A stretch of DNA of 64,000 bases from Micromonospora polyrhachis (GTDB lineage: Bacteria > Actinomycetota > Actinomycetes > Mycobacteriales > Micromonosporaceae). Positions within the stretch are counted from its first letter, which is position 1; each line of letters starts with the position of its first letter. Of this stretch, positions 24,301-30,368 are shown piece after piece. A program made the position numbers and the translations under genes. The notes below the pieces were generated by a model that saw only the letters and a list, made by a program, of their open reading frames with translations, was not told the DNA's origin and made no database searches. The stretch is taken from contig NZ_JACHJW010000001.1 of the NCBI RefSeq assembly GCF_014203835.1, positions 186,001-250,000 on the forward strand, in the 5' to 3' direction.

Positions 24301-26533
24301 AGCCGGCTACCTGCTGCGCAGACTCACCGAGCTTGCCGAGGCCATCGGCGATCGGCTCGTCCAGCGACGACACGTCACTGACCGACGCCGTGTCCCGTGC
24401 GTCAACGGTCGGGGCGAACATCTGGCGATACCCGTCCAGCCACTCTGCCTGGAACGAGGTGGCCAGCGTGGAGTGGCCCGCCGGATCGATCCCGTACCGC
24501 TTGGTCAGCGCGGTGAACTGGGTGTCCGCCAGACCGGCAGCCGCTGTGGCGTGCTCCTCGAACACCGTCGGCGCGGACGGTGCGCCATCCCGGTTGGATG
24601 CGACGCCGGCCGGGGCAGTGCCGGCCGGGACGGAGACAGCGGGGATGGAGGCGGCCGGGGCAGTGCCGACCGGAACGGCGGCGGCCACGAAGCGGGCGGG
24701 CAGGTCGACGGTCGTCTGCCGGACCAGGTTCGCAACGGCGCTCACCTGCGCGGTGCCCACCTGGGCCGGTACGGCGGGCAGCGCGGTGGTACCGAGGATC
24801 GCGTCGACCCCCCGGTCGATCTGGATCCGTATCTCTCGCTCGACTGTCTCACGCACAGCGGACGGTGTCGGCACATTGGTCACCTGCGGTGAGCCGGCGA
24901 TCCCCGGTGCACCTGCCATCCCCGGCGCACCAACAGTTGCCGGCCTGCCGATGGCGAAATGCTGGTCGATGCGATGCTGGGCGGCCAGGTGGGCGGCCGA
25001 GCGCAGCGCCTGCCGGTCGAACTCGGTCGGCAGAGCAACCGTGACCTGATCGGGGGTGGCGAGCGATCGCGCCAGTACCTCGGTCATCCGGGCCACGGCT
25101 CGGTTCCGGACATCGGTCAAGAACTGCTCGCTGAGGGCGGTACCGGGCAGGCCCATCTTGGACAGCATGGTGGCAAGGGCCGCGTCCCCACGCCGGGCGT
25201 CGACCCACCCGGCGAAGGTACGTGCGACCGACACGGGCAGTGCGGCCAGGCTCTGCCGCGCCTGCACCACCCCGGCCAGCAGCCCGCCGTAGCGGTCCAT
25301 GAGCTCCCGTTGGAACCGCTGCCACTGCTCGGTCATGGCGGCGGTGGCGGCGACCCAGTTCGGTACCGGCACCGGCGGTATCGACAACGACGGCGCGGGC
25401 AGCGGCGGGCTGTCCGGGCCGGACACCGGGGGCGGCGGGACCTGTTTCCCAGCGGTCTCGGTCGCCGGATCGTCGATTCCCGGGGAGTACGTCGTCGAGG
25501 TCTTCGAGTCGATGGGTGCTGGTATCGGGTCCAGCACCGGCGTTCCCGTCGCGGAGAAGCCGGTGCCACCGGGCAGCCGCAGCCGGGGCAGGGTAGGCGT
25601 GAACCCGAGACGGATGGCACCGCGACGCCCACCGAGCCCGGCCCCGGTGGCGGCCAGGCCGGTACCTCCCGACACCGCCCCGGAGATGGCGTCCGGGCCG
25701 GCGTTGTCGGTGTCATAGTGGTGATCGACGATGTAGCTGGCCCCGATACCGCCGCCCACCTCCATGACGATCTCGATGCCGGGCCGCATCACCATGCCGG
25801 CCAGCGGGTCACGCCAGGATTCCTTGATACCGATCTTGCCGAAACCCTTGACGACGACGGGGACAGCGCGGTTCAACGCTGGCCCGACCACCGTGGTGAT
25901 GCCCGCCACCGCCAGTCCGTACAACGCCTGCTTGCCGACCACCTCCCAATCGACGTTGGACCTGATGCCCTCGGCCATCTGCCAGAGTTGGGCCAGCAGC
26001 GAGGAGCCCGGCATGAACAACATCTGGATGGCCGTGCTGCGTACCGCCGCCTTGGTGAGCGAGGAGCGCAGGATCGTCTGGATGATGGTCCGGGTGGTGG
26101 CGACCCGTCGCGCCGCGTCCACGGGGGCGAAGAACGCCTCCACAGCGGCGATGGCCAACTCGATCATCATGAAGGTGAACATGATGAGCGCCTGGCGTTC
26201 GAGGTAGTCCATCTCGACGAGGTAGCCGCGCATCGCCTCGGCCACCTCGTTCTGCAGGGTGGCCACCTCGGCCAGGATGGTCACGAACGGGGCGGTCTGG
26301 GCCACGAACCGGGCGGCGGTCCGGCCGTCCACCGAGTTGCCAACCGCCTTGATCGTCTGGACCAGTTCCGGACCGAGCAGATTGCGTACCCGGTCGGCCA
26401 GCGCGTCGAGCATGTTCGCGTCGCTCAGTAACAACGGCAGCTTCGCCCGGGGTATCTTCATGGCGGTAAACACCTCCAGCGCCCGCTTTGTGCTTTCGCT
26501 GGTCTGGAGGGTCGTCATGGTGGTGAAAGCCAT
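9308..26533 (-). CDS. Giant multidomain T7SS-associated protein with Tox-PL and OTU-like domains
   Basis: A single uninterrupted frame of 5,741 residues, last gene of the secretion locus. Residues about 100-300 are helical with hydrophobic stretches (ALIMFTFMMIELAIAAVEAF; GGIGASYIVDHHYD), like the N-terminal part of large actinobacterial WXG100-like toxins. Residues about 755-885 look like a Tox-PL papain-fold glutamine deamidase: Cys about 762 in DPSSCVPRTL, His about 849 in PQHVFALYS, Asp about 869 in VRVLDTL. Residues about 965-1250 look like an OTU cysteine protease: Cys about 974 in GDGYCLLYAF and His in THYNHYNA. Then follow Pro/Ser/Thr-rich linkers (about 1250-2400), a beta-rich region with three related blocks (about 2450-4180), a helical region, a long coiled coil (about 5185-5380) and an unassigned C-terminus. 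No immunity gene follows. The start has only a weak GGGGAAG site. Confidence 0.85.
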   Translation of the reverse strand: MAFTTMTTLQTSESTKRALEVFTAMKIPRAKLPLLLSDANMLDALADRVRNLLGPELVQTIKAVGNSVDGRTAARFVAQTAPFVTILAEVATLQNEVAEAMRGYLVEMDYLERQALIMFTFMMIELAIAAVEAFFAPVDAARRVATTRTIIQTILRSSLTKAAVRSTAIQMLFMPGSSLLAQLWQMAEGIRSNVDWEVVGKQALYGLAVAGITTVVGPALNRAVPVVVKGFGKIGIKESWRDPLAGMVMRPGIEIVMEVGGGIGASYIVDHHYDTDNAGPDAISGAVSGGTGLAATGAGLGGRRGAIRLGFTPTLPRLRLPGGTGFSATGTPVLDPIPAPIDSKTSTTYSPGIDDPATETAGKQVPPPPVSGPDSPPLPAPSLSIPPVPVPNWVAATAAMTEQWQRFQRELMDRYGGLLAGVVQARQSLAALPVSVARTFAGWVDARRGDAALATMLSKMGLPGTALSEQFLTDVRNRAVARMTEVLARSLATPDQVTVALPTEFDRQALRSAAHLAAQHRIDQHFAIGRPATVGAPGMAGAPGIAGSPQVTNVPTPSAVRETVEREIRIQIDRGVDAILGTTALPAVPAQVGTAQVSAVANLVRQTTVDLPARFVAAAVPVGTAPAASIPAVSVPAGTAPAGVASNRDGAPSAPTVFEEHATAAAGLADTQFTALTKRYGIDPAGHSTLATSFQAEWLDGYRQMFAPTVDARDTASVSDVSSLDEPIADGLGKLGESAQQVAGWVVREQVRPGSSSDPSSCVPRTLAAFAAAYGRLGNQTTFDDRIVGPDGRLATNVSWTQLLEMLDAVPERVARPDGVAPADVLAALKAAPGSMVVVRAAPSNEPQHVFALYSQPQPSGPPLVRVLDTLVYGAFDRPEPSNPLSDPWLRHLYVPSTRVAAFDGTGRPTAVTDLLPGTAAGQPWPDATVGRTDASGLADLGLASTGGPAAPTTAMLATQSPTSMLSVPGDGYCLLYAFIATNPGLVRTALGTALPEALQQFLSNPGRVRTAVAGMAGNRVLPTSEIAQVTELLRNHVRRYLDVNAKRLPADVVRQRPDLRQGERWVQTLSDEEVVAELAKRGADNVTDAGFLDRQRLGSRYLEVRTELMKSGQNLDPLTTVPQQQLDFVNQHGGFPTAELAPDRARDYLVDLVNRSEGPLAPHEMTEIRFIVDNWATAWSSPRTGPILLPLLAHATDSRITVLQPTGHGVRQVEQQYGPQAGQPVTLYHVALSPEQPTHYNHYNASVPAAPPPRPSQQPPLTWQQPQFQPPAPPKLSSASASVSSESSSEPEPGGTRRDPNAEIRELRAEQQRRQQRHLAEQGTSETGTAATGGTGTPRPWQGSGHRLDGGRVEPVSTPVTSPPFDGSERTLLRVDSTGRAALVTVRPSGADPRAAVIEPIPAEQSVPTGQQTTSSEQPASSAEHQAAPDAQPTGLRAPAGPSYLELKADGTQVPVRLAPDAQVRVVEPASGRKPAVGTSRFDAGAGRGVERLVTYNPQTQTWHVSTAETLGKTGHSDPKSPARKRPYQVLRRNPNDGQIDLVTYQQRPAVHALAETSVPDESAGSPQAGTEYEYHELGSGTGWRRGDVWGGEHTTWQIRAPGPVKDSEAPVSVLVRDERTGLWTVLDRTTVTPPERPADEARYYRLDAESGGLIEVPHRPAQLDVVEVLGSGDLRRGTFAATVTHSGERSRLVLNTTGELVDPIGVEVTADQLGFDPDTGLLGTRPSSAGSHDSPTHDDAGSGSGGGGAGHGGSRGGGTAQRTRHQGSTTTTVGDVSVVFTRDTSAQTDARPDTATEDDTEATPGDAPVALGVKPGGSQTITAQEAITAQETITAQETTTVPVVEARAPETHPSETQATTTDWSHTGRTSSDTADGTDGGGRVSSESQRVREIIERNTANWARQERVEAEREQSRRAALVAAAPPGYGVEPVAAGAVLHRGSAPDALLEYARSVPAGGRTRVFVTLEVAADSAALRTYLDGLPPAMGDGVIVEVLGGPGLTPKAAASLATDLRGRDGVVRPVEVHRSALTELAAHTTHVLPVADGEVTFPVLAQRFIFFPPDQVRELRPPLRLAWDAASGAFQIPGGWTAVAPTPGELRIGPAGRETTPTERSADVSEAGLPVIVGEHGVPMPEAARPVIRRMLQNLPPWVAVEFRSAWSTESAASERPVPQPRRSDQRVRRVPAGIFLHHHAPGLPDPQVPKSAETAFGDDVLLVVDPTVSPLDAAEYARTLPASMREQLLLDLRLLSGVDQTFARSLADFADVPVLLSPGLTGGELTARSQLVLGDPAPDGSRPVVAYLVPPATEPPEVRAPEPKSPARQPPSQDPAQQPPSQDPALGAPVADARDEHGQTDDGEDLLSDDDIRIDIEPMAESNPVDTTPPPPTVPPDAPTTPVQGSPPASELPAPVPPTSEPPALVPPGTESGGQKASVDPAVYALGIPKTTLPGLDQVVSHLEGQAAAMGSPLDVIGVDEMPHHLLGNYPLLLGGFEVPLGNGAEALVSLHLSDPEEVHNPAASTDLPVSAPSVDDLDGRDTIDAGRFHANQATQGKFQVGAHSQSTSAQAGAFRLRAGGGPGIGISPVGLQVVKFGGSANVKMNAVSRGNNTVLEAEEGHVHDYRADSTMLSLRGEWRVKVRQSNAMRWDGLTAHRIPVPEERLFLWMPDPYLEPTAPQVRATAPSVAPGLTGEALADAQRLARDFARNQTQLPEYFYATGLTGLPDLTDSIVAGLRDAGLDVPTGSKLHKAVVYAVQNLDNHLDKAINNPRGYRFTISKRGRVLASVVVHSTIQEAPVQVGAASDKIHIEKVRTAIAGVGGSYGLSHETGVQGFAEFGTGTPLLKFAIKPYVGYGASNKDSASATRLGLWVMVPRYAGWTSGYRLRMEHRPTVTVRKHADRIAVAKPVVGTGVVRVPEPMAFERGWPVDRAALKEQPPEGVDKVAFAPDAVRNTGRGPADKPENQNNVLPEHVRQGRGVGQALVRVDSDVVSQVRDPAISELQRAGFLPKHLDRIFRHASGQKSNSQIDNLGLIDKMLSHAGLESRYDTTHQDGMVFTLRRRDRLSMSSARVTVKAVQDLKPDVDEHGNSIYWVRGTDEWHVVNLGMALNIAAQAAEGGKRFTAGVSAGFSGFLDYLKRLGTSLEYNRSISAADAVTQISNRPELLEYPGHVNEYRLPSRWQVTIEYDNGDTWTGEPVDGKSTVHLLPQFNTAAGRQTSNDKPAEDASAGPPSAQTTTNASTTAPVEPPPSAQTTTNVPTTAPAEPTPPHAIDQAVVYFVDSHGLLSEARRMLPDLTRPGGRADQEVVNFTENVNINAHLKEILRGEYTTDQFFDPSLLLGRDKQGGLSVSGRLGASRFVGATEDQYTLGLIKLALSQGAQSSNKSDGLKWNILNPNVGGSWNNPDLSALGSDLVNPTWTSTWTKSKSQKNTGGKELLELDFHRTYAYATTIDLNLRAVQEKNAKLLPHSVRIPMPADLTNRTVLYLLSEVEALDLYGRGDLPVDDSQLADAMQRWSTGELLLSASTVGRVLTRWQASHTEDKTPDAHQPDRLRWVAQLAKEHHTALSPATTPAVATPPADADGQASTAKAEPDPDAVPSVNRVVNDPVWTRLQDTFRPMLAEPTAFPPEADPRREGDWYQKFAGTAPADDPVDPYADMWVPPYLTQPGSRRPGHHGVHEVTLDSGRSLLNVVRSVVDQVAPGLIGKGHDDWKPTTQVWWRFWGNDGEAVVGRLPGGIDTLQAILAGGREHARLDDLMQRDGFTFILPNAIGWALEDAIEVSVQMDLTSVPKYTDFIPDNGLENYGHGYTEYSESKAYGESVGVSANLNLTGSHDEPGTPGTPTSGTPAARTDRGYQRATSHSKVNTAEQTIYDWSGHYRAKGNARWTVSARRLKISGRPINNSLVALYQKVTEHSVAVREEHTGEIVFKIPRGLAQAKPYQGAAQPADLAPIKPLKGDYVTAVFLDDARGVAQDLMAKMFGEKANDPRYRQSRSLQEQLNSSHLTNHLQKALTPRGYRLTRGLPKPGHSSNRATLRLKGEMVDLEIIAPIVNATGVGRYAKVQEGFGTSSSNDTWQATLDGSAGQAGTVGGREQADGPPIPHTMDGNTGADRTTALSQSSRGADSRRAEQHIKHQGPTFLVRALTRFAIEGSPRKHHLWRGSVQKESHTSKPFFGHVYIMAHQDEIHDLLRRHEEARATRALADAAATGDGAAIVDALPPAIDDTTPRSDLLHLVEQAGRQGLDSWQVPAEVAANLRTTLPDDGRPVAFQVDEGDRAARTLRVVQAWAEEHLDQQARSQPEVVAALRPPEPTRAETDATYQGRMAEGQDTSPRHESVGDYEGRVTTLINAVNGPAEEDTPPRALPPAVPALAMDPVHLVRMVGKLLGRHMQVRHVDQNGGHRTHWVDPSGRVYRIDRDGTPHLVLDEHGMSADQRIRAVLGLDPATVVGPAGMTAAQRIHNLASDGHGRATDAQLRQLAADIGIPPSPAGVLPQLFEAARDVAMTETPSGVYFADPRVADLDAAAAGRAAARALPPVDGSFTIAGHRNLAAQLANDPVRQALFLRTLTTSPAWQHAVAQARERGSDTPDIMLVWWDAAWIGPGQATPFGEWLRAQLGARRLISSTHGSDQTPGELRPQAQAITPVEPDVLTSWLLHDGNWAASRQFAQDHLAMLRADSTTTRLAQARQQARQTPPEQPGESAKSAVAPVPPGSGDPTLNLHHALLNAIRAGQLTAAFDYLDATDAAARHDVLAEAVAAVTPTDPAAPAGLRALADLIAADPRVSQSTSGPQSTSEPQARSDAGILRAVADILDPAVGPLATYRAIASAAWTITPQQGWPDTLRALADRLPTGPGTDIATLGTTIEVNARILHHGVDDLLGKLPPAEADQVAAAVGASGATATDLARAWRDVSTATGLVPALPQPSGTWAGTAVTTPGPAHVVHHPMPPGTDILDRWLAIDNWDNSHDFLDTHRSDLLSDRMHSALQVRRAGLPHDADLAARDALLTLARYGRIEDGYRYLQGVTTSVSAVAGTPPPTPTAAPTPTPDAPTGRQEMLMDLLARPDLADPAGVSALGYLAASLPGPVDAVDAEILQLTADMLAGLNVSAAAVTRLVQNARQTFSVQQRQRWAEVIRNLGDNATGTRRPALRHLADRLYTAAQPPAPTSAGTPVATVRQVTRQRLQQATHDLQDSVDALGQAHREEQRAQQARDAAAASLNDARNAVTEAEAELAGIKQKIDDLTRTKPELEAEVTRREKLELAAQQAVNDPATRQDEQRLAAAQARLDQAQRELGEARAAVAKAESDLRSAGQDLDRLHSKLPDLRQQAEVAGEEFHARDVSAQAHVNKVRVLDEARTAREAARDAAQHQVDQLALSFPPTPPGNPIMDVDTALAEIANSGYGPSAVQELDRRVRASAGGTRPSRVVLRTDPTRQANNVTAAPPDEKAVHRLDRVQLGRDLAASLGVLVELRISGGSIPVRPYLAYPGGEVVRLDATGRPETLDDALDRLPQRVQDDLAPHRNRPEVRSRLEILHEAEIEALDDWAKSVTALVENLNRHQGYLAYQWVTQNTPPMDAVGLRSLTAGLNTAPWPASTGAPPAGPVNANDSDDVAAAWLAYTPQQRAAMMADLLAAAPSLGFTVARPTRNRPADPPVGARVLVVAGSMVAAGVVQPTTQLRWYEPSRNRTGTGSMRMFGGWADRAGADAGPDAIWYIVLVPVPADGLGDQPAGERHVDEAATASSR

Positions 26534-26584
26534 CGCGCTACGCTTCTTCCCCGCCCTGGATCATGGGTACTCGGTGCGGATCCG

Positions 26585-26926
26585 TCAGCCGCGGTGACCG
26601 CCACCCCAGCCGCCGGCGGCCTCGGCGTTGCTGGCCTCGGTGTTGTCTCCGATCCTCCGGACGACGTCCAACTTCTCGCCCTGGAGTCCGACCGCCCCAC
26701 CGAGTGCGGTGTACGACGGAAACACGTACTTCACGAGCATGTCGCGCACGGCCTTGCGGGCCTGCAGGGTGACCTTGTCGTCCCCGGGTGCGTCGTCCGC
26801 CCACCGGCAGGCGGCGATGTCGACCAGGGTTTTCACCGTTTCCTCCAGGTCACTCTGGAACTGGCCCAGCAACGGCACCCGCCGGGCCAGGGCCTCCCCG
26901 GAGAACTCGATCCGCGACGCACTCAT
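26585..26926 (-). CDS. Small T7SS-associated helical protein
   Basis: Uncharacterised protein of 113 residues, predicted mostly helical (GEALARRVPLLGQFQSDLEE; RKAVRDMLVKYVFPSYTALG) with a Gly-rich tail ending GGWGGGHRG. Size and helical character resemble WXG100-like secretion partners, but the WxG turn is not clear; a W at about residue 43 (CRWADDAPGDDK) could mark the hairpin turn. It starts by ATGA overlap with the stop of the YbaB-like gene and ends 51 bases before the giant gene, so the three are probably co-translated. A chaperone or adaptor for the giant protein is a reasonable guess from position only. Confidence 0.7.
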   Translation of the reverse strand: MSASRIEFSGEALARRVPLLGQFQSDLEETVKTLVDIAACRWADDAPGDDKVTLQARKAVRDMLVKYVFPSYTALGGAVGLQGEKLDVVRRIGDNTEASNAEAAGGWGGGHRG

Positions 26927-27345
26927 GATGCCGAGCGTCCCCGCCGCCGGTCGTCACCTGCGGAGACCAGACCGACGATGCCCTCGACGAGTTGCTCCAT
27001 GCTGGTGGCCGTCCGCGCGGTGTCGCCGAGTTGGGAAAGGTCACCGGTCAACTCGGCGGTACCGGCCATCACCTTGCGCTGGGCACCCTCCCGGGCGGTC
27101 CGCACCGTGGTCACGATCAGATCGGCCAGTTCGGCCGGCGCGAGCTGCCGATAGGCGTCCCCGTTGAAGGCAATCTGGGTCAGCTCGCCATGCCCACCCA
27201 CGGTCACCGACAGCAGCTTCTTCTTGTCCTCCACGGTGGTCTTCGCCTGGTTCACCCGCCGACGTACCCGATCGGTGGTGGCCCGTATGTCGTCCAGGGC
27301 CGACCGCATCTCGGCCAGCAGTTCCTCGTCGCCCAACATGCTCAT
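26923..27345 (-). CDS. YbaB/EbfC family protein in the T7SS locus
   Basis: A 140-residue protein with the YbaB/EbfC fold pattern: N-terminal helix (LLAEMRSALDDIRATTDRVR), then the strand signature KKKLLSVTVGGHGELTQIAF and helix-rich remainder. YbaB-like proteins occur often beside actinobacterial type VII loci (EspG- or Esx-neighbouring genes); their role there is not settled. ATG 27345 is chosen over longer in-frame starts because a strong AAAGGAGGT site lies just upstream and the family similarity begins there. The stop overlaps the next start (ATGA). Confidence 0.85.
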   Translation of the reverse strand: MSMLGDEELLAEMRSALDDIRATTDRVRRRVNQAKTTVEDKKKLLSVTVGGHGELTQIAFNGDAYRQLAPAELADLIVTTVRTAREGAQRKVMAGTAELTGDLSQLGDTARTATSMEQLVEGIVGLVSAGDDRRRGRSAS

Positions 27346-27412
27346 CGCAGTACCTCCTTTGCTACCGCACGGTTGGGACGTGGTGCCGGGTTCACCCCGG
27401 CACCACGGTGGT

Positions 27413-29953
27413 TCACCGTCCCCAGTACGGGCGGCGTTCGTCCTGCGTACCGGTGCGCTCGTCGACGGGCTTGTCGTAGTCGTCGTAACCGTCGTCGTCG
27501 CTTCGGGTCTTGCGGCCACGTCGGCCGACCACCGCGGGTGCGCAGTCCGGATCGGTACCCCAGACCTTCTCGTCTTCCTTCAGCCAGGTGGTGCGCTGGC
27601 GATCGCGGTCCTGTCCGGATCGGTGTCCGCCGCCGCCGTACATGCCTGGCGCTCCGCCCAACATGCCTGGCATGTACGGCATTCCGCCGAGCGAGTTGTC
27701 CCCGGTTGTCTGTGTGGTACCAGTGCCCGTCGCGCCGGTAGCCGCCCCGGCACCACCCGGGCCGCCCACGGGCAGGCCCAACTTGTCCTGGCTCAGCACC
27801 CCGGCCGACCCGGAGATCCCGGGCACCGACGACAGGCCCCCGGTGCCGACCTGCACCCCGGGAAGGCTCGGAAACGTAGCCACACCGGGTATGGTGACGT
27901 CGCCGAAGGTCGGTAGGCCACCGGTGCTGCCCTTGCCCGGCTTGGGCGACACTTCCAGACCGTCGACCGTGGTCGGGAACGGGTTGATGTCCACCGGCGG
28001 CTTGGGGCTGGTGTAGTACCACGGCAACTTGCTCGGATCCAGGCCCGGTACGGACGTGGCCCCGCCGGACTGACTCGACGGGTCGACCAGCCCGAGATGC
28101 GACCGCGCCGCCTCGGTGAGCGGGATATCGTCCAGCAGCCCGGCCCGGTGTAGAGCGGCGAGCTGCTTCGGAGTGAGCTGACCCAGCATCGTCGTACCAT
28201 CCGGCACCGACAGGCCGTTCTCCCGCAGGTAGGCGGTCTGCTCGGCGGTGAGCGGCACGTCGTCCAGCAACCCGTCCGAGTGCAGTTGCCGCAACTGGTC
28301 CGGCGTCAGGTCCCCCAACTCCTGCGGATCGACGAAGTTGCCGCCTGGCTGCATGGAAAAGCCGGGTCCCAGGTTGGCGAACGGGTTGCTCGATGTGGTG
28401 AACGCGGAGCCGCCGCCGGGACCGTTGGCGAACGGATCGTCCAAGCCGCCGTACACAGACGAGCCGCCGCCGGGACCGTTGGCGAACGGGTTGCCCGACG
28501 TGGTGAACGCGAAGCCACCGCCGGGACCGTTGGCGAACGGATCGTCCAGGCCGCCGTACACAGACGAGCCGCCGCCGGGACCGTTGGCGAACGGATCGTC
28601 GATGCCGTCATACCCGAACGTGTTCCCACCGTTGGGAAACATCTTGTCCCAGTCGACCCCACCCCAATTGGGAAACATATTGTCCCAGTCGATTTTGTCC
28701 CAGTTGGCAAACATCTTGTCCCAGTCCGGAACCATCTTGTCCCAGTTGGGGTGGCCGTCGGGGCCAATGTCGTTGGGCATCGGCAGGGGTGGCACCGGGT
28801 CCGGGTCGGCAAGATACATCGGGTTACGCGCGTCGGAAAACGCCGTCACCATGGTCTTCGCCGAGGTCAGCACCGGAGCAAAGGTGCCGATGAGATTAGT
28901 GACCCACCTTTGGCGCAGGTGCAAATCCAGCTTGTTCCACTCGGTGAGATTGAAGGCATCAAACGCGGGATATTCCAGCCACTTCGGCGGCGTCCACAGA
29001 ACAGTTCCTACGTCTTTTCCTGAGCGCGATTGTCGAGGATTACTACTATCATTTCCCGCCGTGTTACCGGTGTTGGCGTACTGACTGCCGAGATCCCAGG
29101 CATTCGACTGACCATTGTGCACGTCGGCGTACTGGAGCGTGCTCTGGTTGAACATGGCGGCGATGACCCGGTACGGATGTTGCCAGGTGCCGGCCGGAGT
29201 GATTTTCGACCAGTTCGCGTTGGCCTCCAGCAGCGCCTTGATGAAGCTCTTCGTCTCCGTCTCGACCTGGTAGAGCACGCTGTCCCAGCGCTTGAACTGG
29301 TCATGGATGTCGCTGACGTGCCGGTTCGCGCTCTGTACCCGGTGGTACCAGGCCGATTCGGCGGAGCCCTTGAACTCGGGGTTCTTGACGTTCACCGAGT
29401 TCATCTGGTCGGTCAGCTGACCCGAGATCTTCATCGCGTGGTGGGTCAGGACGCCCAGGATCTGGCGCACCGCCGCAATCGAGTTCGGGTCGAACGACGT
29501 GCCGACCCCGGCCACCAAGGGGATCTCCTTGTGGATCGTCTCCCACGCGGAGCCGAGCACGATGACCGGGTTTTCCGTCGGTTTGACGGTCTTCGTTGGG
29601 TCGGTGGTGTTGCGGGTCTGCCCCTGAGCGTTGTCCCGGTTGGTCACGCCCACCCATACCGTCACCCGGGTGATTTTCTTCTTCGCCCCAGCCTGGGTCC
29701 ACTTGTAGAAGGTGACCGCGTCCTTGTTGTACTCGGGCGCCCAGCCGCCGAAGTGTTCGAGCGTGCTCGACTGGGCGATCAGCCATGGGCCCTTGATGTT
29801 CGGGGGACGAAAGGCGTCGTTGACGGAACTCTTACCCCCGGACTGGCCACCTCCGCTTCCGGAGGTGGCCAGCGTGTGCTGTCCAGGGGTACCACCGAGA
29901 ACCAGCCCCAGAATGCTCTCCAGGACATCCTCGATCGTCTTGATGTTCGTCAT
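27413..29953 (-). CDS. Large repeat-rich T7SS-associated protein (AAWKG-family-like)
   Basis: Protein of 846 residues, candidate T7SS substrate. The first 370 residues are a helical domain with a turn-like NPEFKGSAESAWYHRVQ, resembling the motif that names the actinobacterial AAWKG family. The middle is low complexity: about six NWDKM/DWDKM-type repeats (DNA 28630-28755) and at least four copies of DDPFANGPGGG-like units (28390-28610). Next come two 40-residue repeats starting LGDLTPDQLRQLHSDGLLDD and LGQLTPKQLAALHRAGLLDD (28110-28320). The C-terminus is Gly/Pro-rich, then charged and acidic (RKTRSDDDGYDDYDKP). Start ATG 29953 shares bases with the upstream stop (TGATG); an in-frame GTG lies one codon earlier. 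The function is unknown. Confidence 0.8.
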   Translation of the reverse strand: MTNIKTIEDVLESILGLVLGGTPGQHTLATSGSGGGQSGGKSSVNDAFRPPNIKGPWLIAQSSTLEHFGGWAPEYNKDAVTFYKWTQAGAKKKITRVTVWVGVTNRDNAQGQTRNTTDPTKTVKPTENPVIVLGSAWETIHKEIPLVAGVGTSFDPNSIAAVRQILGVLTHHAMKISGQLTDQMNSVNVKNPEFKGSAESAWYHRVQSANRHVSDIHDQFKRWDSVLYQVETETKSFIKALLEANANWSKITPAGTWQHPYRVIAAMFNQSTLQYADVHNGQSNAWDLGSQYANTGNTAGNDSSNPRQSRSGKDVGTVLWTPPKWLEYPAFDAFNLTEWNKLDLHLRQRWVTNLIGTFAPVLTSAKTMVTAFSDARNPMYLADPDPVPPLPMPNDIGPDGHPNWDKMVPDWDKMFANWDKIDWDNMFPNWGGVDWDKMFPNGGNTFGYDGIDDPFANGPGGGSSVYGGLDDPFANGPGGGFAFTTSGNPFANGPGGGSSVYGGLDDPFANGPGGGSAFTTSSNPFANLGPGFSMQPGGNFVDPQELGDLTPDQLRQLHSDGLLDDVPLTAEQTAYLRENGLSVPDGTTMLGQLTPKQLAALHRAGLLDDIPLTEAARSHLGLVDPSSQSGGATSVPGLDPSKLPWYYTSPKPPVDINPFPTTVDGLEVSPKPGKGSTGGLPTFGDVTIPGVATFPSLPGVQVGTGGLSSVPGISGSAGVLSQDKLGLPVGGPGGAGAATGATGTGTTQTTGDNSLGGMPYMPGMLGGAPGMYGGGGHRSGQDRDRQRTTWLKEDEKVWGTDPDCAPAVVGRRGRKTRSDDDGYDDYDKPVDERTGTQDERRPYWGR

Positions 29954-30321
29954 CACGAGACCTTGGGCATGAAATGCTCGAACTGCTCGGCGCTCAACGT
30001 ACTCACCTGCTCGGTGGCCTCGGAGTCGGCCAGCAGGAACCTGATGCCGTGCTCCAGCGTGCTGAGTTCGCCCCGTCCGCTCTTGAAACGCGCGGCCAGC
30101 CCCGACCGGGTGGTGTCGATCCGCTCCACCAGCTCCACCGCCTCGCTGAAGCCCGCCCCACCGAGGCGCAACGTGAACGGCTTCGTGAAGTCGACCCGCG
30201 ATTCCGGCAGGTGACCGTACGGGTAGATCTTCCCGTAGATCCGATCGATGTCATCGACCAGATCGGTATAGATGGCCTGCAGTTTCCGCAGGTAGCTCTC
30301 GTTGATGACGATGTTCTGCAT
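29953..30321 (-). CDS. Small helical T7SS-associated protein
   Basis: Uncharacterised protein of 122 residues. It begins MQNIVINESYLRKLQAIYTD and is predicted helical, with DDIDRIYGKIYPYGHLPESR in the N-terminal half and a long helix FSEAVELVERIDTTRSGLAA after a short strand region. ATG 30321 is chosen because GAGAGGAAGA precedes it at good spacing and the longer upstream frame is Arg/Gly-rich shadow sequence. Its stop overlaps the next start. Its place between the Esx pair and a probable substrate suggests a secretion partner or chaperone; no family was recognised. Confidence 0.8.
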   Translation of the reverse strand: MQNIVINESYLRKLQAIYTDLVDDIDRIYGKIYPYGHLPESRVDFTKPFTLRLGGAGFSEAVELVERIDTTRSGLAARFKSGRGELSTLEHGIRFLLADSEATEQVSTLSAEQFEHFMPKVS

Positions 30322-30368
30322 CGGGTCTTCCTCTCGACGGAGACGGCGCCAGCGGGGACGACGGCGCC

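Noticed and set aside
28390-28610. Repeat cluster as a mobile element or integron array
   Set aside because: Repeats are in frame and encode Gly/Pro/Phe units within one protein; no transposase or integrase is near.
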